Source: Proteiniphilum acetatigenes DSM 18083
GTDB lineage: Bacteria; Bacteroidota; Bacteroidia; Bacteroidales; Dysgonomonadaceae
NCBI RefSeq assembly: GCF_000380985.1
Contig: NZ_KB905694.1
Coordinates: forward strand, 432,615 to 496,614
Reading direction: 5' to 3'
Length of the DNA stretch: 64,000 bases
Shown here in pieces: positions 10,013-18,270 of this stretch (the first letter of the stretch is position 1; every line of letters starts with the position of its first letter). The translations under genes and the position numbers were made by a program. Under the pieces are notes generated by a model, which saw only the letters and a list, made by a program, of their open reading frames with translations, was not told where the DNA came from and did no database searches.

Positions 10013-11398
10013 TTATTGTAAATTTTCTTTCGTTTCCAAATATTCTTTTACAGTCGTAAGAGTCATCTTCTTTTGTATTTCAGTCCAAGGTAGACTCAAT
10101 TGAAAATCTTGTTCTTTTACTACCGGTAATATGCTGGTTATACTTATATTCATTCTTTCTCTATTAATATCTGCTATTCTATTAATTAGTTCTGCATACC
10201 ATATACTTACGTTATTATCTGTCTCCCATTTATATGCATTGCTCACTAAAATAGGAGAATGGGTATTTACTATTACCTGTCTAAGTGGCAATTCGTCATC
10301 TGTAAAGTCATTTGTTAAGTCCTTTAAAAGAGCGGCCATTGTATTTACTCTGAAAGGATGAATTCCATTTTCAGGTTCTTCAAAACACAACAAACCTGTA
10401 AATTGCTCGTCTTGTTCCAAAATGCAAAGAGCTAATATACGTAGAGTGCCTTCTGAAAGGACTCTTGAACTATATTCTTTGTTATCCTTGTCTATAAGCT
10501 TAATAATAAATTGCTTATTTTCCTTATCGTCTATTACTTTTACTTCAATGAAATTTGGAACAAATGATTGAAGTTTTCTTGAAATTTCTCCAAGACTATA
10601 TTCGTTTTTGAGCGTAATTCTGTTGAGTGCAGCTGCAAGATTTTTTCCACTTTGTGTTATAAAATCCTCTCCATTAGATTTATCTGTAGGTTTTCGTAGA
10701 TCCTCCGGATTCAATTGAAGGAATCTCCAACTTTTCATTTCCTCTTTGGCGGCTAGAACATGGGGAAAATCAATTGTATCAAAACTACTTAAAACAGTAC
10801 GAGTTGCATTTTTGAGAGGAAATCTTCGTTTATTCCCTGTTGTACCGTCCTGAGGTACTATTACTGTTGGTATATTATTTTCAACAGTAGTATCAATATA
10901 AGGAATACCTCTTTTCCCTGTAATTACTTTGGGACGCCATAACTCCCTGTATTCCGAAGGAATAATCTTAATCCATTTATCATTCTGGTGCTTCAAATTA
11001 ACAAGATGTTCATGAGATACTTCAATATCTTCCATACCTACCTCATTAGTGAATCGCCTTACACTCAATTCGTAACGAAGTCTTGTATATTTTAACATTT
11101 TTTTATTTCCCCATGCATCCGTGATATTTTTATTCACTAACATCTCAACACTGAAATTCATTTCTTGAGCATAATTGTTCTCCCCATACTGTGAAAACAA
11201 TTCTATAAATTCTCCCCTTTGTTCTCTGAAAGCTTTTTTTATATTATCGGTCTCAGCTAAACTTGATAACAACATCAAAGCGTCAAAAAGATTACTTTTC
11301 CCTGACGCATTAGTTCCCGCAATGATAGTCAAAGGAGTAAACTCCATTTCAAAGTTATGAAATGATTTAAACCCATTTATTTCAATATAAGTTATCAT
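10013..11398 (-). CDS. AAA ATPase (OLD/ABC-type) paired with DUF4276
   Basis: The 461-aa ATPase has Walker A GTNASGKS at residues 28-35, an ABC-type signature (VLSEGTLRILAL), Walker B LLCFEEPENGIHP near residue 340, and the switch histidine segment NTHSPILVS near 379. This is the layout of AAA_15/AAA_21 ATPases of OLD, Septu, PARIS and related defence systems. There is no coiled-coil long enough for an SMC protein. It starts 12 bases after mod and is followed 2 bases later by the DUF4276 TOPRIM gene, so the two are likely one toxin-like unit. The ATPase probably senses an invader or an anti-restriction event and activates its partner (inference). Confidence 0.85.
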   Translation of the reverse strand: MITYIEINGFKSFHNFEMEFTPLTIIAGTNASGKSNLFDALMLLSSLAETDNIKKAFREQRGEFIELFSQYGENNYAQEMNFSVEMLVNKNITDAWGNKKMLKYTRLRYELSVRRFTNEVGMEDIEVSHEHLVNLKHQNDKWIKIIPSEYRELWRPKVITGKRGIPYIDTTVENNIPTVIVPQDGTTGNKRRFPLKNATRTVLSSFDTIDFPHVLAAKEEMKSWRFLQLNPEDLRKPTDKSNGEDFITQSGKNLAAALNRITLKNEYSLGEISRKLQSFVPNFIEVKVIDDKENKQFIIKLIDKDNKEYSSRVLSEGTLRILALCILEQDEQFTGLLCFEEPENGIHPFRVNTMAALLKDLTNDFTDDELPLRQVIVNTHSPILVSNAYKWETDNNVSIWYAELINRIADINRERMNISITSILPVVKEQDFQLSLPWTEIQKKMTLTTVKEYLETKENLQ

Positions 11399-11410
11399 GA
11401 TTATTAAAAA

Positions 11411-13297
11411 TTATATCGTTTTAAACTCCACTCCGGCATCTTTCATTTGTAGGGCGGTGTTGGTTTTAAGTTGATCGTTTTCATTGAAAATACGGTCAAG
11501 AGCAATAACTTTTTTAGGGTATTCGCTCAACACCTCCAAGATTATCTGTTCATTCACCTTTTCCAGAATAAATGCCAGTTCGTTGCTGTCAATTAAATAA
11601 TAACCATCGTTATTTTCTACCCGACTGTTCAAGTCTTTCCCACTTTTCAGCAAAAGTTCATACACCATATCTTCAATTATCGCATTCTCTGCAATAGGGT
11701 CGATAAATAATTTTAGTTGGTCTGTTAATTCTTCGGAATTATGAAGTGGGGATTGTCTCCATTGCTTGAAGTTGCTCACGGATAGCTTGAATACTTTAAA
11801 ACCAGTATCCAATTTTATCTCTTCATTTGATTTGTCGAAATCAAGTTTTTCTTTATTTTTCCGGTTTTCTTCGGCAATTTCACTCTGTATTTTTTTCCCG
11901 GCACGGCGGATACGTTCTTTGGCAATATCGGCTATTGTATTATAACCAGCTTTATATGCTTCACTTTTCTCTTCACAAGGTTCAGGCATTTGAACACAAA
12001 TATACTTACGGTTACCGCCATCTTTATTGAGTTGCATTACGGCATGGGCCGTAGTAGCACTACCAGCGAAGAAATCAAGAATAATATCGTTTCCCCGACA
12101 ATCTGTACCCTGTTTAATTAACTCTCCAATTAATGTCGTAGGTTTTGGAAAATCAAAGTATTTTGAATTAAATAACTCATCGATTTCCTTTGTCCCATCT
12201 CTTGTGTAAGTCTTTTCTCCAATTATTGAAGTAAAATTTGGCAGTTCAGAGTTCAACTCATTAAGGAAAACTTTCCTTCTCGGACGACCGTCCTTACTAT
12301 CAGGCCATATAATCCTTTTTTCTTCAATCAATCTTGACATTGTTTTTTTATCGTATCTCCAACCTAACTTGGGTTTACCATAATTAATTCCAGTTTCAGG
12401 ATTAATTAAATCATAATGACAGTTTGGTCTTAAATCCTCACCTAATAAACCAACCATATTACCACTTACCCAATCACCCCTCGAATCATTGTCAGGGTTT
12501 GCATATTGCTCTGTTTTTCTTTCAGATCCATTAAGTTTTCTTCCGTCATTATATTTTGAATAGCATAGTACATATTCATGATCAATAGATAATCCTGTAA
12601 TATTTCTATTGTCTTTATTTTGCCTACTTTTCCAAATCAACTCTCCAACAAAATTTTCCTCTCCGAAAATCTCATTCATCAACAATCGGAGGTTATGGAC
12701 TTCATTGTCGTCAATGGAAATGAAAATCACCCCATCTTCTTGCAACAAGTTTTTCGCTAAATAAAGGCGTGGCATCATCATATTGAGCCAATTACTATGG
12801 TATTGCCCATTCTCTCGACTGTTGCGTCGGAACATCCCTTCACTTGTCATATATCCTTCATCATCTTTATCTCCTACACGTTTTTGGTACTCTTCTTTAG
12901 TTTCCGAGAAACGGTCAGGATAAATAAAACTATCATTACCCGTATTGTATGGAGGATCAATGTATATCATTTTCACTTTGCCGAAATAACTTTTTTGCAA
13001 TACTTTCAGCACCTCCAAATTTTCACCTTCGATAAAGATATTTTCAGTTCCATAGAAATCAACAGAGTCCTCTTCAACCGGAATGAGCGTTTGATAACTG
13101 GGTTCTTGCATTACACGGAATGCATCACTTTTACCAGCCCAGTTCAGCACATAGCGTTCATTGGAGAAATTAATATTCTCTCCGAGTGTTACCTTTAATT
13201 TTTCCCAATCAATTTTCCCTTCTGTAAAGACTTCGGGTAGTTGTTGCTTTAATTGGGTAATTATCACGTTATGAGGCGTTAGCGATTCTCCGTTCAT
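11411..13297 (-). CDS. mod: Type III R-M methyltransferase, Mod subunit
   Basis: This 628-aa N6-adenine DNA methyltransferase gives sequence specificity to the type III system and protects host DNA. The catalytic DPPYNTG motif is near residues 112-118, and the AdoMet-binding motif FFAGSATT comes later, near residue 410. That order is the beta class typical of Mod. The target recognition region lies between them. The usual FxGxGT motif is slightly altered to FAGSATT. It is the first gene of the operon; a -7 element is 30 bases upstream. No homopolymer or tandem tract suggesting phase variation was noticed in the coding sequence. Confidence 0.92.
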   Translation of the reverse strand: MNGESLTPHNVIITQLKQQLPEVFTEGKIDWEKLKVTLGENINFSNERYVLNWAGKSDAFRVMQEPSYQTLIPVEEDSVDFYGTENIFIEGENLEVLKVLQKSYFGKVKMIYIDPPYNTGNDSFIYPDRFSETKEEYQKRVGDKDDEGYMTSEGMFRRNSRENGQYHSNWLNMMMPRLYLAKNLLQEDGVIFISIDDNEVHNLRLLMNEIFGEENFVGELIWKSRQNKDNRNITGLSIDHEYVLCYSKYNDGRKLNGSERKTEQYANPDNDSRGDWVSGNMVGLLGEDLRPNCHYDLINPETGINYGKPKLGWRYDKKTMSRLIEEKRIIWPDSKDGRPRRKVFLNELNSELPNFTSIIGEKTYTRDGTKEIDELFNSKYFDFPKPTTLIGELIKQGTDCRGNDIILDFFAGSATTAHAVMQLNKDGGNRKYICVQMPEPCEEKSEAYKAGYNTIADIAKERIRRAGKKIQSEIAEENRKNKEKLDFDKSNEEIKLDTGFKVFKLSVSNFKQWRQSPLHNSEELTDQLKLFIDPIAENAIIEDMVYELLLKSGKDLNSRVENNDGYYLIDSNELAFILEKVNEQIILEVLSEYPKKVIALDRIFNENDQLKTNTALQMKDAGVEFKTI

Positions 13298-13326
13298 TTC
13301 TAAAAAAATATAACAAGTCTATTCTA

Positions 13327-13334
13327 CAAAATTA
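13327..13334 (-). promoter_or_regulatory. Promoter -7 element of the defence operon
   Basis: On the minus strand the octamer TAATTTTG fits TAnnTTTG and lies 30 bases before the mod start. It is the only such element seen before any of the five genes, so one promoter may drive mod, ATPase, DUF4276, res and DUF262. Confidence 0.55.
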
Positions 13335-13437
13335 AGAATTATTTTCCAATTAAAAAGTATGAATCAAATCTTATAATAAAACATACATTTCAGAAAATCA
13401 GTAATATAAAACACAAAACAAATTTATTGCATAGTTA

Positions 13438-13998
13438 CTATTTCATTTTGACATCCGATAAGTTCGATTTTCCCTCCAATCTTTCTCTCGCCTCCTGCAA
13501 ACGCTCTTCCTGTTCAATAATTTTCGCTCGTTGTTTTATATTTTCCTCAAATGTTTCCACACTCTCACATAATTCTTGGATTTTCTTACTATTTCGATTG
13601 AAATGGAATATGCTATCTAAGAAAGCAAAATCTTCAGTGGTCACATATCCCTGCATTTGGATGTATCGGTATTTTAAATCGTTGTCTTTATAGGTAGCGA
13701 TTTCTTTCCGCTGGCAGAATGCGGTGAAAAGAAGAAACAGGCACATGATGCACAATCCGATCACCCCGTAAAATATCTTATTGGAAGCAATACTGAAAAT
13801 ATGGTGATGCTCCGTTTTTACCGGTTTGCGGATTTCTTTAATGGTTTCATCCAGTTTGTAAGATAACTCGTTTATGGCGGATAAGTTCGTGATTTCGATT
13901 TTGGTCGGAACAGCTGTGTTTTTTTCGTTCCTGCTCTTTATAAGCTCTTTAATTTCTTCAAAAAGTGTATACACTTCATTTACATCTATATTTTTCAT
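13438..13998 (-). CDS. Hypothetical membrane protein of the mobilization module
   Basis: I do not recognise this 186-aa protein by function. It has a soluble N-terminal part with a predicted helical segment. One strong membrane segment (KIFYGVIGLCIMCLFLLFTA) lies near residues 75-95. A long charged helix rich in Glu, Gln and Arg at the C-terminus probably forms a coiled coil. It follows the relaxase gene after about 100 bases on the same strand. Similar membrane/coiled-coil proteins often accompany relaxases in Bacteroides mobilizable elements, so a role in mobilization or in docking the relaxosome is possible but unproven. Confidence 0.6.
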   Translation of the reverse strand: MKNIDVNEVYTLFEEIKELIKSRNEKNTAVPTKIEITNLSAINELSYKLDETIKEIRKPVKTEHHHIFSIASNKIFYGVIGLCIMCLFLLFTAFCQRKEIATYKDNDLKYRYIQMQGYVTTEDFAFLDSIFHFNRNSKKIQELCESVETFEENIKQRAKIIEQEERLQEARERLEGKSNLSDVKMK

Positions 13999-14100
13999 TT
14001 TCCTGTAATATTATAATGATGTTTTGTTGCATTATTGCATTGGTGCATTGAAGTATGGATTCATGACTTAATGAAGTATTGACTTACTGCACCGTGCAGG

Positions 14101-15018
14101 CTACATCTGCCGTCCATACCTGCGTTTCTTCTTTTTCTTCGGTTGCCGGTACAGGTATTCCTGATCGTCATTGTTTCCGCTTGCAGGCCGGATGTCAAAC
14201 AGTCCTCCCAATGCCGATGTAACGGATTCGATGCCTGCCTGTAGCGTTGCCGATTGGGATTGTGCCTGATTCTGCTGCATGGATTGTCGGGCGTTCTGTT
14301 TCAGTTGGTAGTCGATTTTCGAGTAGCTGCACATCCTGTCCACTTTCGAGCCGTTGAACGTGTACTCTCCCTTTCTAAACTTTACTCCCTCTACGGTGCT
14401 GGTATCCCCTTTGGTTTTGAATTCCGTCTTAATTCCTGCCTTGTCAAGTTCCCGCATCAACTGTTTCCAGTCCTTGCATCTCGGAACGGATGCTTTAAGG
14501 GCATCGTATATCTCATATCTGGTCTTGTCCGGCTCACGCAGGCGATGCAGCTTCACATTTTCCTTGCCCGTGGAATAGTACAATCCGTACTTATGCGTCA
14601 ATTCCTTGCAGATCTTCTCGCTCCGGTACCGGTCGTTACTGTCGGAAATGGTCTTGCCGTTATTGTCAACTCTGTTGAACACTAAATGGATATGCGGGTG
14701 TTCCCTGTCGAAATGCCTGGCAATGATATATTGCGTGTCGGTGATACCCATGCGTTTCATATAATCATGTGCAATCTTTACCATGAGCTGGTTGGTTAGT
14801 TTCTCCCTATCCTCTGCGGAAAAATCAAGGGAGATATGCCCGACCGGTTTCGATACCCTGCCGTTCATCCCTGCCTGCGTTACAAAACTGTCGATGACGG
14901 AAGACAGGTTTTTCAACCGTAACCCGTCGGCATCGAGTATTTGGGTTTCTTTCTTTTCATCGGTAATGTATTTCACCACACCTTTGAAAGAACTGCCCTT
15001 TGTGATCTTAGCCATCAT
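14101..15018 (-). CDS. Relaxase / mobilization nuclease (MobB-type)
   Basis: This 305-aa relaxase would nick the island at oriT and pilot the strand for conjugative transfer by a helper element. The N-terminal domain opens MAKITKGSSFKGVVKYI, typical of Bacteroides mobilization nucleases. The three-His metal motif HFDREHPHIH lies at residues 102-111, preceded by GHISLDFS near residue 60. The catalytic Tyr is probably one of the N-terminal ones. The C-terminus is basic. It overlaps the end of mobC by 11 bases, so the two are translationally coupled. The start could be either of two adjacent Met codons. The gene appears intact. No conjugation machinery is in the island, so it is mobilizable rather than self-transmissible. 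Confidence 0.9.
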   Translation of the reverse strand: MMAKITKGSSFKGVVKYITDEKKETQILDADGLRLKNLSSVIDSFVTQAGMNGRVSKPVGHISLDFSAEDREKLTNQLMVKIAHDYMKRMGITDTQYIIARHFDREHPHIHLVFNRVDNNGKTISDSNDRYRSEKICKELTHKYGLYYSTGKENVKLHRLREPDKTRYEIYDALKASVPRCKDWKQLMRELDKAGIKTEFKTKGDTSTVEGVKFRKGEYTFNGSKVDRMCSYSKIDYQLKQNARQSMQQNQAQSQSATLQAGIESVTSALGGLFDIRPASGNNDDQEYLYRQPKKKKKRRYGRQM

Positions 15019-15361
15019 TCCGTATATCTTCTATCACGTTATCGATCATGCCGGCCAGATTGAGGTATTCGCTCCTTGCCTTGGTATATCCCGCTTCATT
15101 TGCCCTGCGTGCAATCTGGTTCAGGTTGTTCCCCATGCCGGACAGTTTGCGGATATGAGTGTTCAGTTCGGGGGTTAACCGGGAACGGATTACGCTCCGG
15201 GATATGGACTGCCGGATAAATTCGCTGCGGGTAATTCCCGCCGAATTGGCTTTTGTTTTGAGCGAAAGGTATTCCCTCGTGTCCAGTTTCACGCTGACCG
15301 TGTACCTGCGTTTTTCTCCCAATTTCTTGGCAGGGCGGCCTCCTTTTTTTATAGCATTCAT
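15008..15361 (-). CDS. mobC: MobC-like relaxosome accessory protein
   Basis: The small basic DNA-binding protein (about 117 aa from the chosen Met) helps the relaxase open oriT. The N-terminus is rich in Lys and Arg and leads into a ribbon-helix-helix-like region (RYTVSVKLDTREYLSLKTKA). The C-terminal MobC domain has the GNNLNQIARRANEAG segment that is diagnostic for the family. I chose the Met before NAIKKGGRP because homologues start there; an upstream in-frame Met adds 9 residues. It overlaps the relaxase gene by 11 bases and lies about 60 bases downstream of the oriT candidate. Confidence 0.88.
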   Translation of the reverse strand: MNAIKKGGRPAKKLGEKRRYTVSVKLDTREYLSLKTKANSAGITRSEFIRQSISRSVIRSRLTPELNTHIRKLSGMGNNLNQIARRANEAGYTKARSEYLNLAGMIDNVIEDIRNDG

Positions 15362-15420
15362 ACTTTTAATTTTTATCATGATTTTCAATTCCAGACCAGC
15401 GGGATTATTTCTCCCTTTTA

Positions 15421-15468
15421 GGGGAGCAAGTGGGTTTTGGTACTACCAAAACATAAACTTGCTACTCC
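15421..15468. other. Candidate origin of transfer (oriT)
   Basis: Nested inverted repeats lie just upstream of mobC. The inner one is a 9-bp perfect palindrome with a 1-base centre (15434-15442 with 15444-15452). The outer arms are GGAGCAAGT (from 15423) and ACTTGCTACTCC (15457-15468). Position before the relaxosome genes and the nested-arm layout are what is expected of an oriT. The nic site is not determined. Confidence 0.65.
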
Positions 15469-15500
15469 AAAAAACATGATACATCCCATTTTTTGCAGCA

Positions 15501-16442
15501 TTAAATTCCCAGTCCTTTTTTTCGTTTTTGGATTGGCTTTTTTAGGGCTTGGCGGAGTTTCAAATGCTTCCCTGCGCACAAATATTCATTCAAATCCTTG
15601 TACCCTGAATAGTGGTGTGAGGAATCACGCACACGGTAACCCAGTTCCTTTTGCAGTTCCCTGAAAACGGTCATCCCTGCCTTGTCATTGTCAAGGAAAC
15701 AATACGTTTGTCCGTAGTCCGCTAATAATGGCAATGCTTTTTGCAGGTTGGCCGTGGAGTTGAGTATGATATTGTCGTGCCAGTTGGAACTTGTATATTC
15801 CGGATTGAGTTGGTGCCGTATAGTGAGCAGGGAGAGATAGTCCATAAAGCCTTCGAAAAGAAAACAGGTTTCCTTTCTATCGTCCTGCCGGATGTGGGTG
15901 ACGTCCTTGGGCGCTATGCAGCCTTTAAAAGAGGGGTTGCGTATTTCATACCCTCCGGCATCGTTGCCAAAACCGATGGCAAAGTACTCCCGTCCCTCGG
16001 TTTGATAATGTACCTCACGGCAATGTTCCCGTGCGATGGTTAAATCAATCTTTCGGCTTTGCAGGTACTCCAACAGTCCGGGGTGTTCCACCGGTTTTTC
16101 TTCTATCAGGGTAATCCCGTTGGTCTTTTCAGGATTACGGTGAAAGGAAAAAGATTGTTGTTCTTCTTTCCCGGGGATGGATGAAAAGTTTTTCAATTTC
16201 TCAATTGCTTCAATGAACGGGCATTTGTTCATTTTCATGACCAAATCAATAATACTGCCACCTTCACCACTTCCGAAATCGCACCATAGGTTCCGGTTGT
16301 AATCGACTTTGAAACTCGGCATGCGTTCGTCACGCAACGGGCTTCTGTACATCCCGTAACCGGAATATTCCTTTGCGGGATAGATTCCATGACTGCTCAG
16401 GTAATCCCAGATGGATATGGTTTTTATATTGTCTGCTTGCAT
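15501..16442 (-). CDS. TOPRIM-domain DNA primase
   Basis: The protein (about 313 aa) is a plasmid/ICE-type primase that would prime island replication after transfer. The N-terminus has a CHC2-like region (YRSPLRDERMPSFKVD, then CDFGSGEGGSIIDLVM) in which the classical zinc-binding set is degenerate, as in other Bacteroides element primases. The TOPRIM core follows with LFEGFMDYLSLL (Glu motif) and CFLDNDKAGM (DxD motif). I chose the Met before QADNIKTISIWDYL because related proteins begin with the same segment; an upstream Met would add 18 poorly matching residues. It lies downstream of the iteron-like region and the helicase gene, forming a replication module. Confidence 0.85.
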   Translation of the reverse strand: MQADNIKTISIWDYLSSHGIYPAKEYSGYGMYRSPLRDERMPSFKVDYNRNLWCDFGSGEGGSIIDLVMKMNKCPFIEAIEKLKNFSSIPGKEEQQSFSFHRNPEKTNGITLIEEKPVEHPGLLEYLQSRKIDLTIAREHCREVHYQTEGREYFAIGFGNDAGGYEIRNPSFKGCIAPKDVTHIRQDDRKETCFLFEGFMDYLSLLTIRHQLNPEYTSSNWHDNIILNSTANLQKALPLLADYGQTYCFLDNDKAGMTVFRELQKELGYRVRDSSHHYSGYKDLNEYLCAGKHLKLRQALKKPIQKRKKGLGI

Positions 16443-16451
16443 ATTTCTATT

Positions 16452-16594
16452 TTTTGTTGATTTGTTGTAGGGTTGGGATATTCTACAGTATTCCACTAAA
16501 TTATAGGCTCAACATATACACAACAAACGACGTTTTCGTTGTTGATGGTTACCGACAATTTCGATTTTGTTGTATGATTGTTGCGGTTTTGTTG
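16452..16594. repeat. Iteron-like TTTTGTTG repeats between helicase and primase genes
   Basis: Three exact TTTTGTTG copies (16452, 16565, 16587) lie in the roughly 200-base non-coding gap. With them are variants ATTTGTTG (16460) and an inverted CAACAAA (16521). The last two exact copies are 22 bases apart. Position between two replication genes suggests a replication origin, but the units are short. Confidence 0.45.
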
Positions 16595-16643
16595 CTATTA
16601 TGTTCTTTTTGATTGTTAGCTAATTAGCGATAAGAAGAAAACA

Positions 16644-17834
16644 TTACAACAGGATTTTATCCACCAAATTTTTCTCTATCTCCAAATACCGTCCTTTTCT
16701 TTTCATTGGATGTATCTCCCCGTCAAAACCAACCCAATAAAAAGTATAGTCGCTGTTACGGTCAGAACGAAGTCCCCAACTATCTTTCAAAATGCTTCGG
16801 ATTTGAGGAATATCCGTTTTCAGTCCGGCATTCCGCATAATATCCAAAAAGTCTTTCGGACAACAATGAAATGTGTTTAGTTCGAGGCGTTCCATAACTT
16901 CGGCACAATAGGAAGCCATTTCAATCTCAACTTTACTCGAATTATACTTCTTGATTTTATTCAAGGCGGGGGTTTCCAGTAATGACGGGTTGAACCACAT
17001 GCGGGATTCGTTTTGTGTAGATAGTCTCCGGTTCATAAGAAAATGCAGGAAACAGGGAATTTCTTTTGTCATCAACTCTCTTAAAGAAGTTATATCTTTT
17101 TCAACCGGTTTGACTTTGCGAACCCAAAAACGAATTTCTTCTTTCGGAATAATAATCGGATTCTTTTCGTTATTGGAACAAAGAACGAATTTGGCAAAGA
17201 ATTCAATCTCCCGTCGGTCTTTTCCCTTGGCCTCGATTTTATAGTCACCTGCGGTTGATAAGTTTTTTATCTTTTCGGTATCTTCCATCTTATTCAGAAG
17301 GAGTTCATCGACCAGAACCAACAAGCGGTTTGCCCAATCGGCATTGAACTGACTTTTAAAATCCTCATTCGTATTGAATGTGGCATTCTTTCCGAAAATT
17401 ATTTTCAAAAATCGCAGGAACGTTGTTTTGCCTGTTTCCCTTTCATTGGAAACCAGTAAAAGAATGGGAAGCATCTGTGTTGGCCGGGTATACAAAAGTT
17501 GAATATAGTCCAGCCCCAACTCTATCTGTTCCTCAAAAATATGTTCCAGAAATAGCCGGATATAAGGAAAATCACCCTCGCAAGGTGTATGATTGACAGG
17601 CTCGTATTGGTTAAGAAAAGTTCCATAAACCTGTTGGTAGTTTATATGGCTCGGAATAATGCAAAAGCCATCATATTTTTCAATCTCGGGAAGATTATTC
17701 TTTCCATAATCTTGCCTAAGGGCCTCATAACTCCAGAGGATTTTCTCTTCAATAAAATCGCCACTGATCAGCGGACGACCAACAATTTTATACAAGGTTG
17801 TCCCGACACGGATATATTTTTCTTTATTTTCCAT
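16644..17834 (-). CDS. Primase-helicase family protein (D5/DUF5906 type)
   Basis: The protein (about 396 aa) is a superfamily 3-like replicative helicase of mobile elements. Walker A is SNERETGKTTFLRFL near residue 150, Walker B is LLVLVDELLL near residue 195, and the sensor segment is FVLCSNNEKNP. A C-terminal winged-helix-like region ends with DNSDYTFYWVG-type residues (here RNSDYTFYWVGFDG). I take the Met before ENKEKYIRVG as start. This places an 11-base overlap with the upstream HTH gene, as is common in these elements. With the TOPRIM primase it would replicate the excised circle. Confidence 0.82.
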   Translation of the reverse strand: MENKEKYIRVGTTLYKIVGRPLISGDFIEEKILWSYEALRQDYGKNNLPEIEKYDGFCIIPSHINYQQVYGTFLNQYEPVNHTPCEGDFPYIRLFLEHIFEEQIELGLDYIQLLYTRPTQMLPILLLVSNERETGKTTFLRFLKIIFGKNATFNTNEDFKSQFNADWANRLLVLVDELLLNKMEDTEKIKNLSTAGDYKIEAKGKDRREIEFFAKFVLCSNNEKNPIIIPKEEIRFWVRKVKPVEKDITSLRELMTKEIPCFLHFLMNRRLSTQNESRMWFNPSLLETPALNKIKKYNSSKVEIEMASYCAEVMERLELNTFHCCPKDFLDIMRNAGLKTDIPQIRSILKDSWGLRSDRNSDYTFYWVGFDGEIHPMKRKGRYLEIEKNLVDKILL

Positions 17835-18126
17835 GACGTACTCCTTTCCTGCCGGTGCGTATTGCTTCGACATCTACAGATTTATACCGCTTTCGTCCTC
17901 CAAATGGGAATGATTTGATGTAACCTGTTTTCTCCCAACTCCACAAAGTAGAAGAATCAATTTTAAGAATAGATAAAACCTCTTTACGGCTTAGGAATTC
18001 TTCGGGTGGCGGGTCTTTGGGTACAGACTTAAGGCTGCCCGCCATCTCTCTAAAGATTTCCCGCAGGTCTTCCAGTTTGAGTGTTACATTTACATTCGCC
18101 CCGGAATTCAATAAATCACGATAGTT
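17824..18126 (-). CDS. Excisionase-like HTH DNA-binding protein
   Basis: The roughly 100-aa protein has a MerR/HTH_17-type winged helix (FLSRKEVLSILKIDSSTLWSWEKTG) followed by a KRYKSVDVEAIRTG strand-helix. This is the standard fold of excisionases and small regulators in Bacteroides mobile elements. I chose the Met before NYRDLLNSG; the longer frame has an unlikely N-terminus. The gene overlaps the helicase gene by 11 bases. An inverted repeat lies about 80 bases upstream (18209-18234) and may be its operator. It may control excision or replication of the island. With the integrase gone, only a regulatory role would remain. Confidence 0.8.
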   Translation of the reverse strand, partial: NYRDLLNSGANVNVTLKLEDLREIFREMAGSLKSVPKDPPPEEFLSRKEVLSILKIDSSTLWSWEKTGYIKSFPFGGRKRYKSVDVEAIRTGRKGVRHGK

Positions 18127-18208
18127 CATAATCGGAAATTTTATAGTTATACAATAATTTACTCGCGGATTCCTTTGAATCCGGGGCAAATAAAAAGAGA
18201 GATATTTC

Positions 18209-18234
18209 AGAGATTCAAATCACTTGAAATCTCT
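18209..18234. promoter_or_regulatory. Inverted repeat upstream of the HTH gene
   Basis: AGAGATTCAA and TTGAAATCTCT flank a 5-base spacer (18219-18223). The arms match over about 10 bp with one bulged base. It lies between the HTH gene and the membrane-protein gene and could be an operator or a weak terminator hairpin. Confidence 0.4.
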
Positions 18235-18270
18235 CGAAAATCTCTCCATTATCTCCGAAAATGAATACTT

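Noticed and set aside
11411..13297. Phase-variable mod gene
   Set aside because: No long homopolymer or short tandem repeat was noticed in or just before mod, so no slipped-strand switching is supported.
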